This document shows, piece by piece, positions 17,527 to 25,971 of a DNA stretch of 49,058 nucleotides (within the stretch, counting starts at the first letter, position 1; the number at the start of each line of letters is the position of its first letter). The notes under the pieces are model-generated. The model worked only from the letters and a program-made list of their open reading frames with translations. It was not told the DNA's origin and made no database searches. A program made the position numbers and the translations under genes. This stretch comes from an uncultured Candidatus Melainabacteria bacterium (GTDB taxonomy: Bacteria > Cyanobacteriota > Vampirovibrionia > Gastranaerophilales > Gastranaerophilaceae): contig CAKUUG010000008.1 of assembly GCA_934692665.1 (NCBI GenBank), positions 1 through 49,058 on the forward strand, given 5' to 3'.

Positions 17527-18093
17527 TTACTTTATCCTGTTTAGTGCATAGTAGATACCGCATATACAAGCTGTAGCAACTGAATATTTTTCTTTGTCCA
17601 ATTTTGAAATGTATTCATTGATTTCATCTACAGCAATAACTATTCTATCAACAATAATTCCGCCATCAGAAACAGGAGTTACTATTTGTTTTCCATTTGT
17701 AATAACTGTTGCAAAAGTTAATGTTTCAGAAGTCAAACCGGAAGAAGATGAAGCGTTTGTGAGTTCAATAAAGATTTCGTCAGCAACAAGACCCGTTTCT
17801 TCTTTTAATTCTTTTTTTATGCAATCAATAAGGCCTTCATTGGTATTTTCATCAGCAATTAAACCTGCAGGGGATTCTATGCAAAACATTGCTTTGTTTT
17901 CAGCATATATTGGAGGTCTTTTTGTTTTTAAAAGAAGAATGCTATATTTGTCATTGTTTTTTATGAGCGTTGTAATGCATACAGCACTATCCAAATGAGC
18001 TTTATCGTTTGTTCTTTTCACATAAAACCAATCATGGTTTTTAGGGGATTTAGTTTGTTTAAATTCTAAAAATTTTGTTTTATTTATTATCAT
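17527..18093 (-). CDS. Nudix hydrolase, ADP-ribose-pyrophosphatase-like
   Basis: 188-aa Nudix protein. The box runs about residues 77-102 (GLIADENTNEGLIDCIKK, then ELKEETGL) and keeps the metal-binding ExxEE, but has Lys94 where Arg is usual and three extra residues between the Gly and the first Glu. The upstream PPIYAENK and IESPAGL segments resemble ADP-sugar pyrophosphatases. The substrate is not certain. GGAG seven bases before ATG 18093 supports the start. The gene overlaps the upstream ThiE-like gene by 14 bases, so the two are translated together. Confidence 0.8.
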   Translation of the reverse strand: MIINKTKFLEFKQTKSPKNHDWFYVKRTNDKAHLDSAVCITTLIKNNDKYSILLLKTKRPPIYAENKAMFCIESPAGLIADENTNEGLIDCIKKELKEETGLVADEIFIELTNASSSSGLTSETLTFATVITNGKQIVTPVSDGGIIVDRIVIAVDEINEYISKLDKEKYSVATACICGIYYALNRIK

Positions 18094-18583
18094 TATTATT
18101 CTCCACTACAAAACACTTAAAATTGTCATTTAAAAATTTTTTGTCATTCAATATTAAAAAATCAAAACAAGAAATGTCAGTGTCTTTGTTTGAATTTTTA
18201 AAATATGCGAAAAATTTTTCTTCATCAATAAGTTTTTTTATATAAGAAATATCAATAGAATCATTTGTCAACAAAATTCCATCCGCATTTGCCAATTTTA
18301 CAATATCAGACCTATCTTCTATTAAAAACAAAGAAGAAAACAATGAGACAATTTGCCTGATTTTTAAACTCAAATCGAGGGCGGTTTTTGGTGTAATGTT
18401 GCTTGTTTTTAAAACAACAACACTTTCTGTATCTTTTATTTTATTGCACAAACAATCCAAACATTCATCAAAATTAGTAAAAGATTGAAAATCTAAATAT
18501 ATGCATTGTTTTTTTGATTTTAGTAAAATTTCTTTTAAATTTGTAATTTTCATTTGAAAAATATTATCTATATAACTATACAT
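18080..18583 (-). CDS. Degenerate ThiE/TenI-like protein
   Basis: 167 aa. The middle resembles the first half of thiamine-phosphate synthase: VVVLKTSN where ThiE has its QLREK-type strand, then LFLIEDRSDIVKLANADGILLTND for the family's INDRxDlAxxxxADGVHLGQ. The gene stops after about the sixth strand (FDFLIL), so the phosphate-binding half of the barrel is missing and several catalytic positions are changed. It is probably not an active synthase. TATAAT lies five bases before ATG 18583; a start at Met11 is also possible. It overlaps the Nudix gene by 14 bases, and ThiE with Nudix partners is known in other bacteria for pyrimidine or thiamine salvage, so a degenerate remnant or sensor is conceivable. 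Confidence 0.6.
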   Translation of the reverse strand: MYSYIDNIFQMKITNLKEILLKSKKQCIYLDFQSFTNFDECLDCLCNKIKDTESVVVLKTSNITPKTALDLSLKIRQIVSLFSSLFLIEDRSDIVKLANADGILLTNDSIDISYIKKLIDEEKFFAYFKNSNKDTDISCFDFLILNDKKFLNDNFKCFVVENNNDNK

Positions 18584-18627
18584 CTAAGATTATAGCGGAC
18601 TTTGTAAAAATTTAATAGTCTATATTT

Positions 18628-19206
18628 ATGCAAAATTCAAAATTAGAGTTAGTACAAAAGGCTTCATCAGGGGACAAAACTGCTCTTGAAAAACTAATTA
18701 AAATCGAGCAAAAAAATATATATTCTATGCTTTTTTACTTGAAAAAAGACGACAATGAGATATCAGATATTATGCAAAATATACTGATTAAATTGAGTTC
18801 AAAAATTACAAAATTGAAAAATCCGCTTTCGTACAAAGTTTGGTTAAATCACATTATTGTAAATTCATATTATGACTACTTGAGAAAAAAGAAAAAAACA
18901 ACAAAAATGGTTAGTTTAAACATATCAGACGAAAACGAAAAAGAAATACTTGAAATACCTGACAACAGATTAAATCCACAGATTTCTATATTAAGCGAAG
19001 AAATGGATTCTATAATAAAAAATTCAATACAAAATTTACCCCAGCACTACAAAATACCTCTAACATTAAGAGAAATACAAGGATTGAGTTATGATGAAAT
19101 ATCAAACATTACAAAAACTAGTTTAGGTACAGTAAAATCAAGAATATCAAGAGCAAGAACACTAATCCAATCAGAAATAAATAAATATGCAAAAAATGAA
19201 CAATGA
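18628..19206 (+). CDS. ECF-type RNA polymerase sigma factor
   Basis: 192 aa with the two domains of extracytoplasmic-function sigma factors. Region 2 (about 10-90) includes DNEISDIMQNILIKLSSKI and WLNHIIVNSYYDYLRKKKK. Region 4 (about 135-185) includes LPQHYKIPLTLREIQGLSYDEI, then TSLGTVKSRISRARTLI helix-turn-helix. No regions 1 or 3. It is divergent from the ThiE-like gene and overlaps a tiny downstream gene, as sigma/anti-sigma pairs do. No Shine-Dalgarno sequence precedes the ATG. The target regulon cannot be inferred. Confidence 0.92.
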   Translation: MQNSKLELVQKASSGDKTALEKLIKIEQKNIYSMLFYLKKDDNEISDIMQNILIKLSSKITKLKNPLSYKVWLNHIIVNSYYDYLRKKKKTTKMVSLNISDENEKEILEIPDNRLNPQISILSEEMDSIIKNSIQNLPQHYKIPLTLREIQGLSYDEISNITKTSLGTVKSRISRARTLIQSEINKYAKNEQ

Positions 19207-19399
19207 CAGTTTATTAGAACTTATTACAGAAAAATACGATAATGAAATTTCCGTATACAAACTAATCACACTAGAAAGTGCTATTTTAGAAAACAAAATT
19301 CTAAACGCCTATGTAGATGAAATTACAAAAAATTATTTTTCTATATCCGTATCGATAAAAAGAACAATTAAAAAGCTAACTATCTCTAGTTATCTATAG
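19196..19399 (+). CDS. Small anti-sigma-like partner of the ECF sigma factor
   Basis: 67 aa from ATG 19196, or 70 aa from ATG 19187. The N-terminal part, LLELITEKYDNEISVYKLITLESAILENKILNAYVDEI in outline, resembles the start of anti-sigma factors, which have a short helix, a DxE step and then a conserved exchange helix. No zinc-binding HxxxCxxC and no membrane helix are present, so it would be a soluble, minimal or truncated anti-sigma factor. The start overlaps the last codons of the sigma gene, and the 3' end overlaps the convergent gene by 14 bases. Confidence 0.5.
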   Translation: MNNDSLLELITEKYDNEISVYKLITLESAILENKILNAYVDEITKNYFSISVSIKRTIKKLTISSYL

Positions 19400-19709
19400 A
19401 TATGCCTTTTGATTTTAATTCTTCAATGAATTTTATAGCAGCAGCTCTTTGGGTATCTTGAGGAATAATTCTCAAAAGTTCAATTGTTTTTGAAATTACA
19501 GGGTCGTTATCATACCAGCGATTTCCACCATTTAGTTGCTTTGCTTGAGCATAAAATTTGTCTAGGGCAACTCTTGATACTTTCTTTTCAATTTGTTGAA
19601 GAAAAAGCTCTGCTTGTTGTCTTAATTCGTCTTGATAGTCTTTTAGCAAATTTATCAATTTTAACAGTTCAGAATCGTAATCATACCATCTTTTATACTT
19701 TTGTTCCAT
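19386..19709 (-). CDS. Unknown protein with two RWYD repeats, coupled to murA
   Basis: 107 aa, no family recognised. It holds two similar halves: one starts KRWYDYDSELLKLINLLKDY and the other NRWYDNDPVISKTIELLRII, each followed by a helical Gln/Glu-rich stretch, so it looks like an internal duplication of a roughly 45-residue helical unit. I start at ATG 19709 because GGAG lies six bases upstream inside the last codons of murA, which it overlaps by 17 bases. The overlap implies co-translation with murA. The 3' end overlaps the small gene after the sigma factor. Confidence 0.7.
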   Translation of the reverse strand: MEQKYKRWYDYDSELLKLINLLKDYQDELRQQAELFLQQIEKKVSRVALDKFYAQAKQLNGGNRWYDNDPVISKTIELLRIIPQDTQRAAAIKFIEELKSKGISIDN

Positions 19710-21009
19710 AATTTTCTCCAACAAGCTCGCTTGGATTAGAAGTGTCTATTCTTTTGGCGTCGATATTAAGATTAGATAGCTTTTTAACAAAATTTTCATA
19801 GCCTCTATCTATATGCTCAAGTGCAGAAATCTCTGTCTCGCCTATTGCGTTTACGGCAGCAACAACCATCGCAGCTCCTGCTCGAAGGTCAGTCGCTTTA
19901 ACTTGTGTTCCAACAAGGTTTTCTGTCCCTTTTATAATAGCATGTTTTTTATTTACGATAATGTTTGCACCCATTTTCCAGAGTTCTTGTACATGCATAA
20001 ACCTATTTTCATAAAGACTCTCTGTCACAACAGAAATACCATCAGCACAACACAACAATGCCATTGCAAGAGCCTGTAAATCTGTCGGAAACCCTGGGTA
20101 AGGCTGCGTGATGAAATTAACCGGTTTTAGGCGTTCGTTGTTTGAAACTTCTATTGTGTTTGGGTCTAGCAATTTTATTTTTGCACCCATTTCAAGCAAT
20201 TTTCCTGTAAAAAGTGTCAAGTGGTTTGGAAAAATGTTTTTTATTATGCCATTACCTCTAGATGAAGCAATGATACTCATATATGTACCGGCTTCAATTC
20301 TATCGGGGATTGTAGTGTGTTCGCAACCACGCAAATCAGACTGTTTCACACCTTTTATGATTATTTCACTCGTGCCTGCACCTGAAATATCAGCACCCAT
20401 AGATTTTAAGAAGTTTGCCAAATCAACTATTTCAGGTTCTTGTGCAGCATTTTGAATAATAGATACTCCATCTGCCAGAACAGATGCCATCATGACATTT
20501 TCGGTTGCACCAACTGAAGGAATATCAAAGCAAACAACGCCGCCTTTTAAGTGTTTTGTTTTTGCAAGAACATAGCCATCTTCTATTTTGCATTCGCAAC
20601 CTAGAGTTTCAAGGCCTTTTATATGATAGTTGACACGTCTTTCTCCAATTTTACACCCACCCGGGAGTGCAACTTTTGCAATATTCAATCTACCAACCAA
20701 TGCCCCTAGAACGCAAAAGCTGGCACGCATTTTCGAAACGTATACTTTGCTTGTTTCATAGTTTGTAAGATTTCTTGAATCTATTTCGATTTTTTTGTTT
20801 GTTTTGTCATAAGAAATTTTAGCACCTAATTCTGCTAAAACTTCATTCATAATCTCCACATCAGACAAATCTGGAACATTGTAAATTGTACATACATCAC
20901 TACAAAGAAGACTTGCAGCCATTAGCTTTAGTACTGAATTTTTTGCTCCACTAATAGACACTTCGCCTTTTGCAGGAGTTTGACCTCTTATAATTAATTT
21001 TTCACTCAA
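19693..21009 (-). CDS. murA: UDP-N-acetylglucosamine 1-carboxyvinyltransferase
   Basis: Adds enolpyruvate to UDP-GlcNAc, the committed step of peptidoglycan synthesis. 438 aa. Seen: SGAKNSVLKLMAA at the N-terminus, the catalytic loop LPGGCKIGERRVNYHI with Cys119 (so fosfomycin-sensitive geometry), PDRIEAGTYM and a C-terminal DLRAGAAMVVAAVNAIG. The start is TTG at 21007-21009: AAAGGA lies ten bases upstream and an in-frame TGA sits just before it, so no longer version exists. The 3' end overlaps the RWYD gene. Confidence 0.96.
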   Translation of the reverse strand: MSEKLIIRGQTPAKGEVSISGAKNSVLKLMAASLLCSDVCTIYNVPDLSDVEIMNEVLAELGAKISYDKTNKKIEIDSRNLTNYETSKVYVSKMRASFCVLGALVGRLNIAKVALPGGCKIGERRVNYHIKGLETLGCECKIEDGYVLAKTKHLKGGVVCFDIPSVGATENVMMASVLADGVSIIQNAAQEPEIVDLANFLKSMGADISGAGTSEIIIKGVKQSDLRGCEHTTIPDRIEAGTYMSIIASSRGNGIIKNIFPNHLTLFTGKLLEMGAKIKLLDPNTIEVSNNERLKPVNFITQPYPGFPTDLQALAMALLCCADGISVVTESLYENRFMHVQELWKMGANIIVNKKHAIIKGTENLVGTQVKATDLRAGAAMVVAAVNAIGETEISALEHIDRGYENFVKKLSNLNIDAKRIDTSNPSELVGENYGTKV

Positions 21010-21100
21010 AGCTCACAATTCCTTTTATGATGATTTTAGTACAATTCCATTTTATTTGAAAGTATGTAAGTAAAAAATAAAATTTTCGTATGATAAATCT

Positions 21101-22213
21101 TTATTTTTTATTTTTGTCTTCTTTATCTACAATTTTAGCATCGATTACTTTTGCATCAATAACATTATCGTCTTTCAATTCTTTTTTGTCTTTTTTATTT
21201 TCTTCATTTTCTAATTGTTTGTTTATGATTACAGTTTGTGCGATTTGGAAAACATTACTTGTAACCAAATACAACAAAGCACCCGCAGGAATTGGAATAA
21301 AGACAAAAGTCAAAATAATCATTATAGGCATTATTGTACCCATAGATTTTTGTATTGCAGCTTGTTGCGGATCTTGGTTCTTGTTTTGCGTTGTCGCCAT
21401 CATTACTTTTTGAGATAACCAAATAGTAAGACCAAACAAAGCAATTAAAATAATTACATCAAAATGCAAAGATTCTTGGCTAGCTTCTGTTTCTACCGTT
21501 GAAGCAAGTACAGAATTTTTGCGTTCAAATGTAATGTTTTCTGTTTCTTTTGTCATAATATTCATGACTTGAACTTCGGCTTTTTTAATTCTGTCCAGTT
21601 GCGAAAAATTCAAATCTAATTCGTCTAGAGAAATTTTCAAATCAATAGGTTTGTCTTTTTCAACAGCACCTTGAACTTCGACAGCTTTTTGAGGTTTTTT
21701 AATTTTTACATTTTCAAGAGTTTCGTTATCTAGGTAAACTTTTGCAGTTTTTCCGGTTTGAAATTGAGGATTTTTTGAAACAGAAAATTTACCATCCAAT
21801 GAAATACCGGCATTTGATTTTATTGTAGAGTCAAGCCTATTTATAAACAAAAAATGCGTATTTCCTGCAAGATTTATAAATTGAGGACTCATCAAAGCAC
21901 TATATAACATAATAAATACAGGAATTTGAATCAACATAGGTAAGCATCCGGCAGTCGGGTTGAAGTTGTGTTCTTTATAAAATTCCATCATTTTTTGTTG
22001 CATTAATTGAGGATTGTTCTTGTATTTTTCTTGTATCATTTTCATTTTTGGAGTAAGGTTTTGCATATTTTTCATAGAACGTTGCTGCGAAACGTTAACA
22101 GGCCACAACAAACAGCGAATTACGATTGTGAAAAATATAATTGCGACACCATAAGAACCAAACAGTTTCGCAAGTTTGTTTAAAATCTCGATTGTTAATG
22201 TTACAAAATCCAT
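21101..22213 (-). CDS. yidC: Membrane protein insertase YidC/Oxa1 family
   Basis: Inserts and folds inner-membrane proteins with or without SecYEG. 370 aa. Seen: a first helix with the conserved groove Arg33 (FFTIVIRCLLWPV), the cytoplasmic hairpin QQRSMKNMQNLTPKMKMIQEKY, and GCLPMLIQIPVFIMLYSAL. After an extracytoplasmic insert of roughly 100 residues come the remaining helices IILIALFGLTIWLS, IMPIMIILTFVFIPIPAGALLYL and a Lys-rich tail. The insert between core helices 2 and 3 is longer than in Bacillus YidC and fits cyanobacterial-type proteins. The ATG follows GAGGAG. Neither rnpA nor jag is adjacent; mnmE is divergent. Confidence 0.94.
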   Translation of the reverse strand: MDFVTLTIEILNKLAKLFGSYGVAIIFFTIVIRCLLWPVNVSQQRSMKNMQNLTPKMKMIQEKYKNNPQLMQQKMMEFYKEHNFNPTAGCLPMLIQIPVFIMLYSALMSPQFINLAGNTHFLFINRLDSTIKSNAGISLDGKFSVSKNPQFQTGKTAKVYLDNETLENVKIKKPQKAVEVQGAVEKDKPIDLKISLDELDLNFSQLDRIKKAEVQVMNIMTKETENITFERKNSVLASTVETEASQESLHFDVIILIALFGLTIWLSQKVMMATTQNKNQDPQQAAIQKSMGTIMPIMIILTFVFIPIPAGALLYLVTSNVFQIAQTVIINKQLENEENKKDKKELKDDNVIDAKVIDAKIVDKEDKNKK

Positions 22214-22282
22214 TATTTGCTCCTCTAAATAAGTTAAATAAGTCTAGTTTAATTTATATTATTCATTTTACAATAAACATGA

Positions 22283-22288
22283 TAAAAT
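22283..22288 (+). promoter_or_regulatory. -10 element of mnmE, leaderless geometry
   Basis: TAAAAT with seven A/T bases to the mnmE ATG and no ribosome site. Confidence 0.55.
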
Positions 22289-22295
22289 AAAAAAT

Positions 22296-23642
22296 ATGGA
22301 AAACAATTTTGATACAATAGTTGCAATAATCACCCCAATTGCCCACGGTGCAGTCGGTATAATAAGAATCTCGGGCGACAAAAGTTTTGAAATTGCTTCA
22401 CAAATCTTTTCAAAACAGATAAAAGCAAAAATGATTAATTACGGTCACATCATAAATGACCAAAAAGAAGCAATTGATGAAGTGATTTTACTCCCATTTG
22501 TTGCACCTCATAGCTATACAGGAGAAGATGTAATAGAAATTCAATGTCATGGCTCATACATTATATTGAATGAAATTTTGGAATTAATCGTCTCAAAAGG
22601 TGCACGTATGGCTCAAAAAGGCGAATATACAAAACGTGCTTTTCTAAACCACAGAATCGATTTGTCACAAGCAGAAGCAGTTCTAGATGTAATACAGTCA
22701 AAAAGCCTTGTTGCTGCAAAAAATTCTGTTAATAATTTAGGCGGATATTTAAAAGAAAAAATCAATAAAATAAAAGAAGACTTGGTAAAATTGTATTCAA
22801 GAGTCATTGCATCAATTGATTTTCCTGAAGATGTCGCTGAAGTTGATAATAATTCTATCGTTTCGATATGTAACGATAAAGTTCTTGAAATTGATAAAAT
22901 TTTAAAAAATTCAAAAAGTCACGATTTTGTGCGTGATGGCATCAATGTTGCAATTATTGGAAAACCGAACGTCGGTAAAAGTTCTTTGTTTAATGCACTC
23001 TTAAACTATAATAGAGCTATCGTTACAGATATTGCAGGCACAACAAGAGACACAATAAAAGAAACATTGCAGCTGGATGGATATTTGGTTAATTTTGTTG
23101 ACACTGCAGGAATCAGAAAAAAAGAAGAAGCAGACAAAGTCGAACAAATAGGAATAGAAAACTCGATTTCTTCTATCGAAGAAGCAAATATCGTGCTATT
23201 TTTATTTGAAAAAGATTTTTCAGAAATAGATGAAAAATTAATTGAAAAAGCTAAAAATAAAAAAATCATAAAAGTCAAAACAAAATTTGATTTAAATTCT
23301 AACGATTCGATAGGTATTGATAATATTAATAATGATTTTATAAACATATCTTCACTAAAATCCATAGGTATAGATGAGCTAAAAAAAGAAATAACTTCTT
23401 CTATAAAATCCCTTGTTCCATCAGATACGCAATATATGACAAACAAGCGTCAAGAAGGATGTTTAATGCAGGCAAAAAATCTGCTTTTAAATGTCATCAA
23501 TACAATAAACAGCTATGCTCTTGCTGATTTGTATGCGATGGATTTAAAATCATCGATTATCGCTCTTGATGAAATAACAGGCGAAGTTTTGACAGATACA
23601 ATATTAGACGATATTTTTTCAAATTTCTGTATCGGAAAATAA
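22296..23642 (+). CDS. mnmE: tRNA uridine-5-carboxymethylaminomethyl modification GTPase MnmE
   Basis: With MnmG modifies the wobble uridine of certain tRNAs. 448 aa. Seen: an N-terminal folate-binding domain (DTIVAIITPIAHGAVGIIRISG), helical domain, inserted G domain with GKPNVGKSS (222-230), GTTRDT and DTAGIRKK, and the canonical C-terminus FCIGK carrying the catalytic cysteine. The ATG has no ribosome site; TAAAAT ends seven bases before it. The stop is two bases from that of the convergent FAD oxidoreductase gene. Confidence 0.97.
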   Translation: MENNFDTIVAIITPIAHGAVGIIRISGDKSFEIASQIFSKQIKAKMINYGHIINDQKEAIDEVILLPFVAPHSYTGEDVIEIQCHGSYIILNEILELIVSKGARMAQKGEYTKRAFLNHRIDLSQAEAVLDVIQSKSLVAAKNSVNNLGGYLKEKINKIKEDLVKLYSRVIASIDFPEDVAEVDNNSIVSICNDKVLEIDKILKNSKSHDFVRDGINVAIIGKPNVGKSSLFNALLNYNRAIVTDIAGTTRDTIKETLQLDGYLVNFVDTAGIRKKEEADKVEQIGIENSISSIEEANIVLFLFEKDFSEIDEKLIEKAKNKKIIKVKTKFDLNSNDSIGIDNINNDFINISSLKSIGIDELKKEITSSIKSLVPSDTQYMTNKRQEGCLMQAKNLLLNVINTINSYALADLYAMDLKSSIIALDEITGEVLTDTILDDIFSNFCIGK

Positions 23643-23644
23643 TT

Positions 23645-24931
23645 TTATCTATTTTTATTATAAATAAACTTCACAACACCTTCTGCCATTGACATGCAAC
23701 TTTTTTGGACACGAAGTGCACTATGAGATATAAAATCCGCACCGACTATTTTTCCTGCGACAAACAAATTTTCAACATCATAGCTCATCAACGATTCGAT
23801 TGGCAATTCATAAGAAACAATTTTTTTAATTGTTATTTGAGATTTTTCATCAGAATGAACATCAATCGGATAATTTGCAGCTAGTACCGGATTTTCAAAT
23901 TTTTTGCCTTGGATTAAATCATCCATTTTGTATACGTATTTTGTTTTCACACGCCTAAATTCACGTACGCCCGTTTGAGATGCAATATTTGTAATTTCCG
24001 CATCTTCAAAACCCTTAAAATACTTTTTAACAAATTCAAAAAGTCTATATATCGCTTTTCTTGCAAAAATGAGTTCATTTGATGCTTTATAAGGATTGTT
24101 TTTAAAGTTGTTTATTCTTGGACAGTTAAATGCAACTTGGTTTTTGCTTCCTGCGACAGAAAAAATTTGAAAATAGTCCCTATCTTGTTTTAATAAAATT
24201 CCATCCCGAATAGCTTGTTTAAGAATTTTATCCAAATTCCAAATTTTTGTTTCATCTGATGTAGAGGCAGTTGAAAAATGTAATTCACCAAATGTATCTC
24301 TATCGTCACGATAGGTATTGGTAATATTCTCGTCATCATCAACTTTTTTTATAAAAGAACAAAATTTGTCAAAATCAACATTACCCAAAACAAATCGCAA
24401 AGCATTCTTCTGCGTCTCATTGTTGTCATCCAGAAATTCACATCCCGAAAGAAGTGCGAGTTCGCCGCAACCTGTACAATCAATAAAATCCTTTGCACAA
24501 ATTGAAATTAGTGTCGAGTAGCTTTCTAATATAATTTTTTTGATTATTTTGTTTTCGATTTCAACTTCTTTAACTGTCGTTTCAAATAAAATATCCAGAT
24601 TTTGTTTAATTTTATCTGAAGTCAAAATATCATCTAAAACAATTTTTAAAATTTCAGGATTAAACCAACCGTCATTTCCATCTTTGTATGTAATTTGTGC
24701 ATTAAATTTTTTTGCCGCTTCAACGAGCTTTTTATAATAATTGCAGTTAATATCTTCAACTGAGGATTTCATAACCGGAACAACAAGACCGCCTGACATT
24801 AATCCACCCAAAAAATTGTTTTTTTCAACAAGAAGCGTCTTTAAGCCCAAATTAGATGCAACATACGCCGCTGCACACCCTGAAGTTCCACCACCAACAA
24901 TAACTAAATCATAATTAATAGAATTTTTCAT
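23645..24931 (-). CDS. FAD-dependent oxidoreductase (FAD_oxidored type)
   Basis: About 428 aa flavoprotein. N-terminal DLVIVGGGTSGCAAAYVASNLG, then LLVEKNNFLGGLMSGGLVVPV, an internal IDCTGCGELALLSGCEF (a fumarate-reductase-like motif), and the C-terminal LFVAGKIVGADFISHSALRVQ. This matches a broad family often annotated only as FAD-dependent oxidoreductase; the substrate is unknown. I start at ATG 24931 because TATAAT ends six bases before it and no Shine-Dalgarno sequence exists; a TTG six codons upstream lies within that promoter element. It meets mnmE stop-to-stop with two bases between. Confidence 0.82.
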   Translation of the reverse strand: MKNSINYDLVIVGGGTSGCAAAYVASNLGLKTLLVEKNNFLGGLMSGGLVVPVMKSSVEDINCNYYKKLVEAAKKFNAQITYKDGNDGWFNPEILKIVLDDILTSDKIKQNLDILFETTVKEVEIENKIIKKIILESYSTLISICAKDFIDCTGCGELALLSGCEFLDDNNETQKNALRFVLGNVDFDKFCSFIKKVDDDENITNTYRDDRDTFGELHFSTASTSDETKIWNLDKILKQAIRDGILLKQDRDYFQIFSVAGSKNQVAFNCPRINNFKNNPYKASNELIFARKAIYRLFEFVKKYFKGFEDAEITNIASQTGVREFRRVKTKYVYKMDDLIQGKKFENPVLAANYPIDVHSDEKSQITIKKIVSYELPIESLMSYDVENLFVAGKIVGADFISHSALRVQKSCMSMAEGVVKFIYNKNR

Positions 24932-24937
24932 ACAAAG

Positions 24938-24943
24938 ATTATA
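24938..24943 (-). promoter_or_regulatory. -10 element of the FAD oxidoreductase gene, leaderless geometry
   Basis: Minus-strand TATAAT in the extended form TGTTATAAT, with six bases to ATG 24931. No ribosome site. Confidence 0.65.
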
Positions 24944-25017
24944 ACACAAATTTTGATGTTTTTTTTAATTTTAAAGAATTAAGCTATTTCAAGCTTTTGT
25001 ATCCCTTTTAATTTGTT

Positions 25018-25035
25018 TCGATTGGTTGTGATAAT
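25018..25035 (+). repeat. Left copy of an 18-bp inverted repeat around the response regulator gene
   Basis: TCGATTGGTTGTGATAAT. An exact reverse-complement copy is at 25935-25952. The two copies bracket the whole response regulator gene and its upstream region. Confidence 0.85.
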
Positions 25036-25212
25036 GTATATTATGTAAACAGGCTTGTTATTTTATCGAGACAGTGGTAACTACCATAAAAACATAAAAC
25101 ATAATTTCAATTCAAGTTTTAATGCTTTGTATAATACGCAACAAAATTTTAACAAAACCAATGTTGTTTTTTGTAATAATTGATATCTTTATATAAGTCT
25201 AAGGAGAAAATT

Positions 25213-25902
25213 ATGCAAAACTCAATATGCAAACAATCTGATACAAAAATAAGACTAATGCTAGTCGATGACCATAAACTTTTTCGTTGTGGGATAAAGT
25301 CACTTTTTGAAAATTCAAAAAATATTTTTGTTATTGCAGAAGCTTCAAACGGAAAAGAAGCAATATCAAAAATAATTACCCAAAATCCGGATGTTGTACT
25401 ATTGGATTTGGAGTTGGGTGATATAAACGGCCTTGATATAATTGAAAAAGTTTCGTCGCAAAAACCGGACATAAAATTCGTAATACTAACTTCACATATA
25501 AACGAACATGTGATAAACAAAGCAATGAAAATGGGTATATATGGTTATGTAATGAAAGATATTAACGCAGAATACCTTGATGTTATTGTAAAATCAGCCT
25601 CAAACGGTTCTATGTGGATAGATAAAAAGGTAGTTCAAATTTTAAGAGAATTAAATCCAAATATTATCCCAAATATACAAGTCAGTCGTTCAAATTTCAA
25701 ATCTACACATGCAAATTTAACCTCTAGAGAATATGAAGTCTTGAAACTTGTTGTAGAAGGAAAATCAAATCAACAAATTGCACACGACTTAAATATATCT
25801 GAACACACATCAAAAGCACATGTTTGTTCAATAATCCAAAAACTGGTTGTTGATGATAGAACACAAGCTGCTGTTAAAGCAATTAGAGAAGGGATTGTTT
25901 AG
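25213..25902 (+). CDS. LuxR/NarL-type response regulator, orphan
   Basis: 229 aa. Receiver domain about 13-130: acid pair Asp19-Asp20, phospho-acceptor Asp65 in VVLLDLELGD, the conserved Ser/Thr in ILTSH and Lys115. C-terminal GerE/LuxR helix-turn-helix about 165-229 with LTSREYEVLKLVVEGKSNQQIA and ISEHTSKAHVCSI. It should be a phosphorylation-dependent DNA-binding regulator. No histidine kinase is adjacent, so it is an orphan. The start ATG 25213 follows AAGGAG by six bases. Repeats on both sides (25018-25035, 25908-25994) suggest autoregulation or control of the downstream rhodanese gene. Confidence 0.93.
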   Translation: MQNSICKQSDTKIRLMLVDDHKLFRCGIKSLFENSKNIFVIAEASNGKEAISKIITQNPDVVLLDLELGDINGLDIIEKVSSQKPDIKFVILTSHINEHVINKAMKMGIYGYVMKDINAEYLDVIVKSASNGSMWIDKKVVQILRELNPNIIPNIQVSRSNFKSTHANLTSREYEVLKLVVEGKSNQQIAHDLNISEHTSKAHVCSIIQKLVVDDRTQAAVKAIREGIV

Positions 25903-25907
25903 AATTT

Positions 25908-25930
25908 TATCAATATCATTCGTAACGATA
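25908..25930 (+). repeat. Direct repeat, copy 1
   Basis: A 23-bp sequence beginning TATCAATATCAT that recurs at 25972-25994 with three mismatches, 64 bases downstream. Both lie between the response regulator and rhodanese genes. Confidence 0.75.
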
Positions 25931-25960
25931 GTATATTATCACAACCAATCGATACGAATG
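25917..25960. promoter_or_regulatory. Inverted repeat, possible operator
   Basis: CATTCGTAACGAT (25917-25929) and ATCGATACGAATG (25948-25960) form a 13-bp inverted repeat with one mismatch and an 18-base centre containing most of the other repeat. No T tract follows, so it is not a typical terminator; an operator upstream of the rhodanese gene is more likely. Confidence 0.55.
25935..25952 (-). repeat. Right copy of the 18-bp inverted repeat
   Basis: ATTATCACAACCAATCGA, the exact reverse complement of 25018-25035, 33 bases after the response regulator stop and 59 bases before the rhodanese start. Confidence 0.85.
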
Positions 25961-25971
25961 TGAAAATATAT

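Noticed and set aside
25917..25960. Terminator of the response regulator gene.
   Set aside because: The inverted repeat has a long A/T-rich centre, one mismatch and no following T tract.
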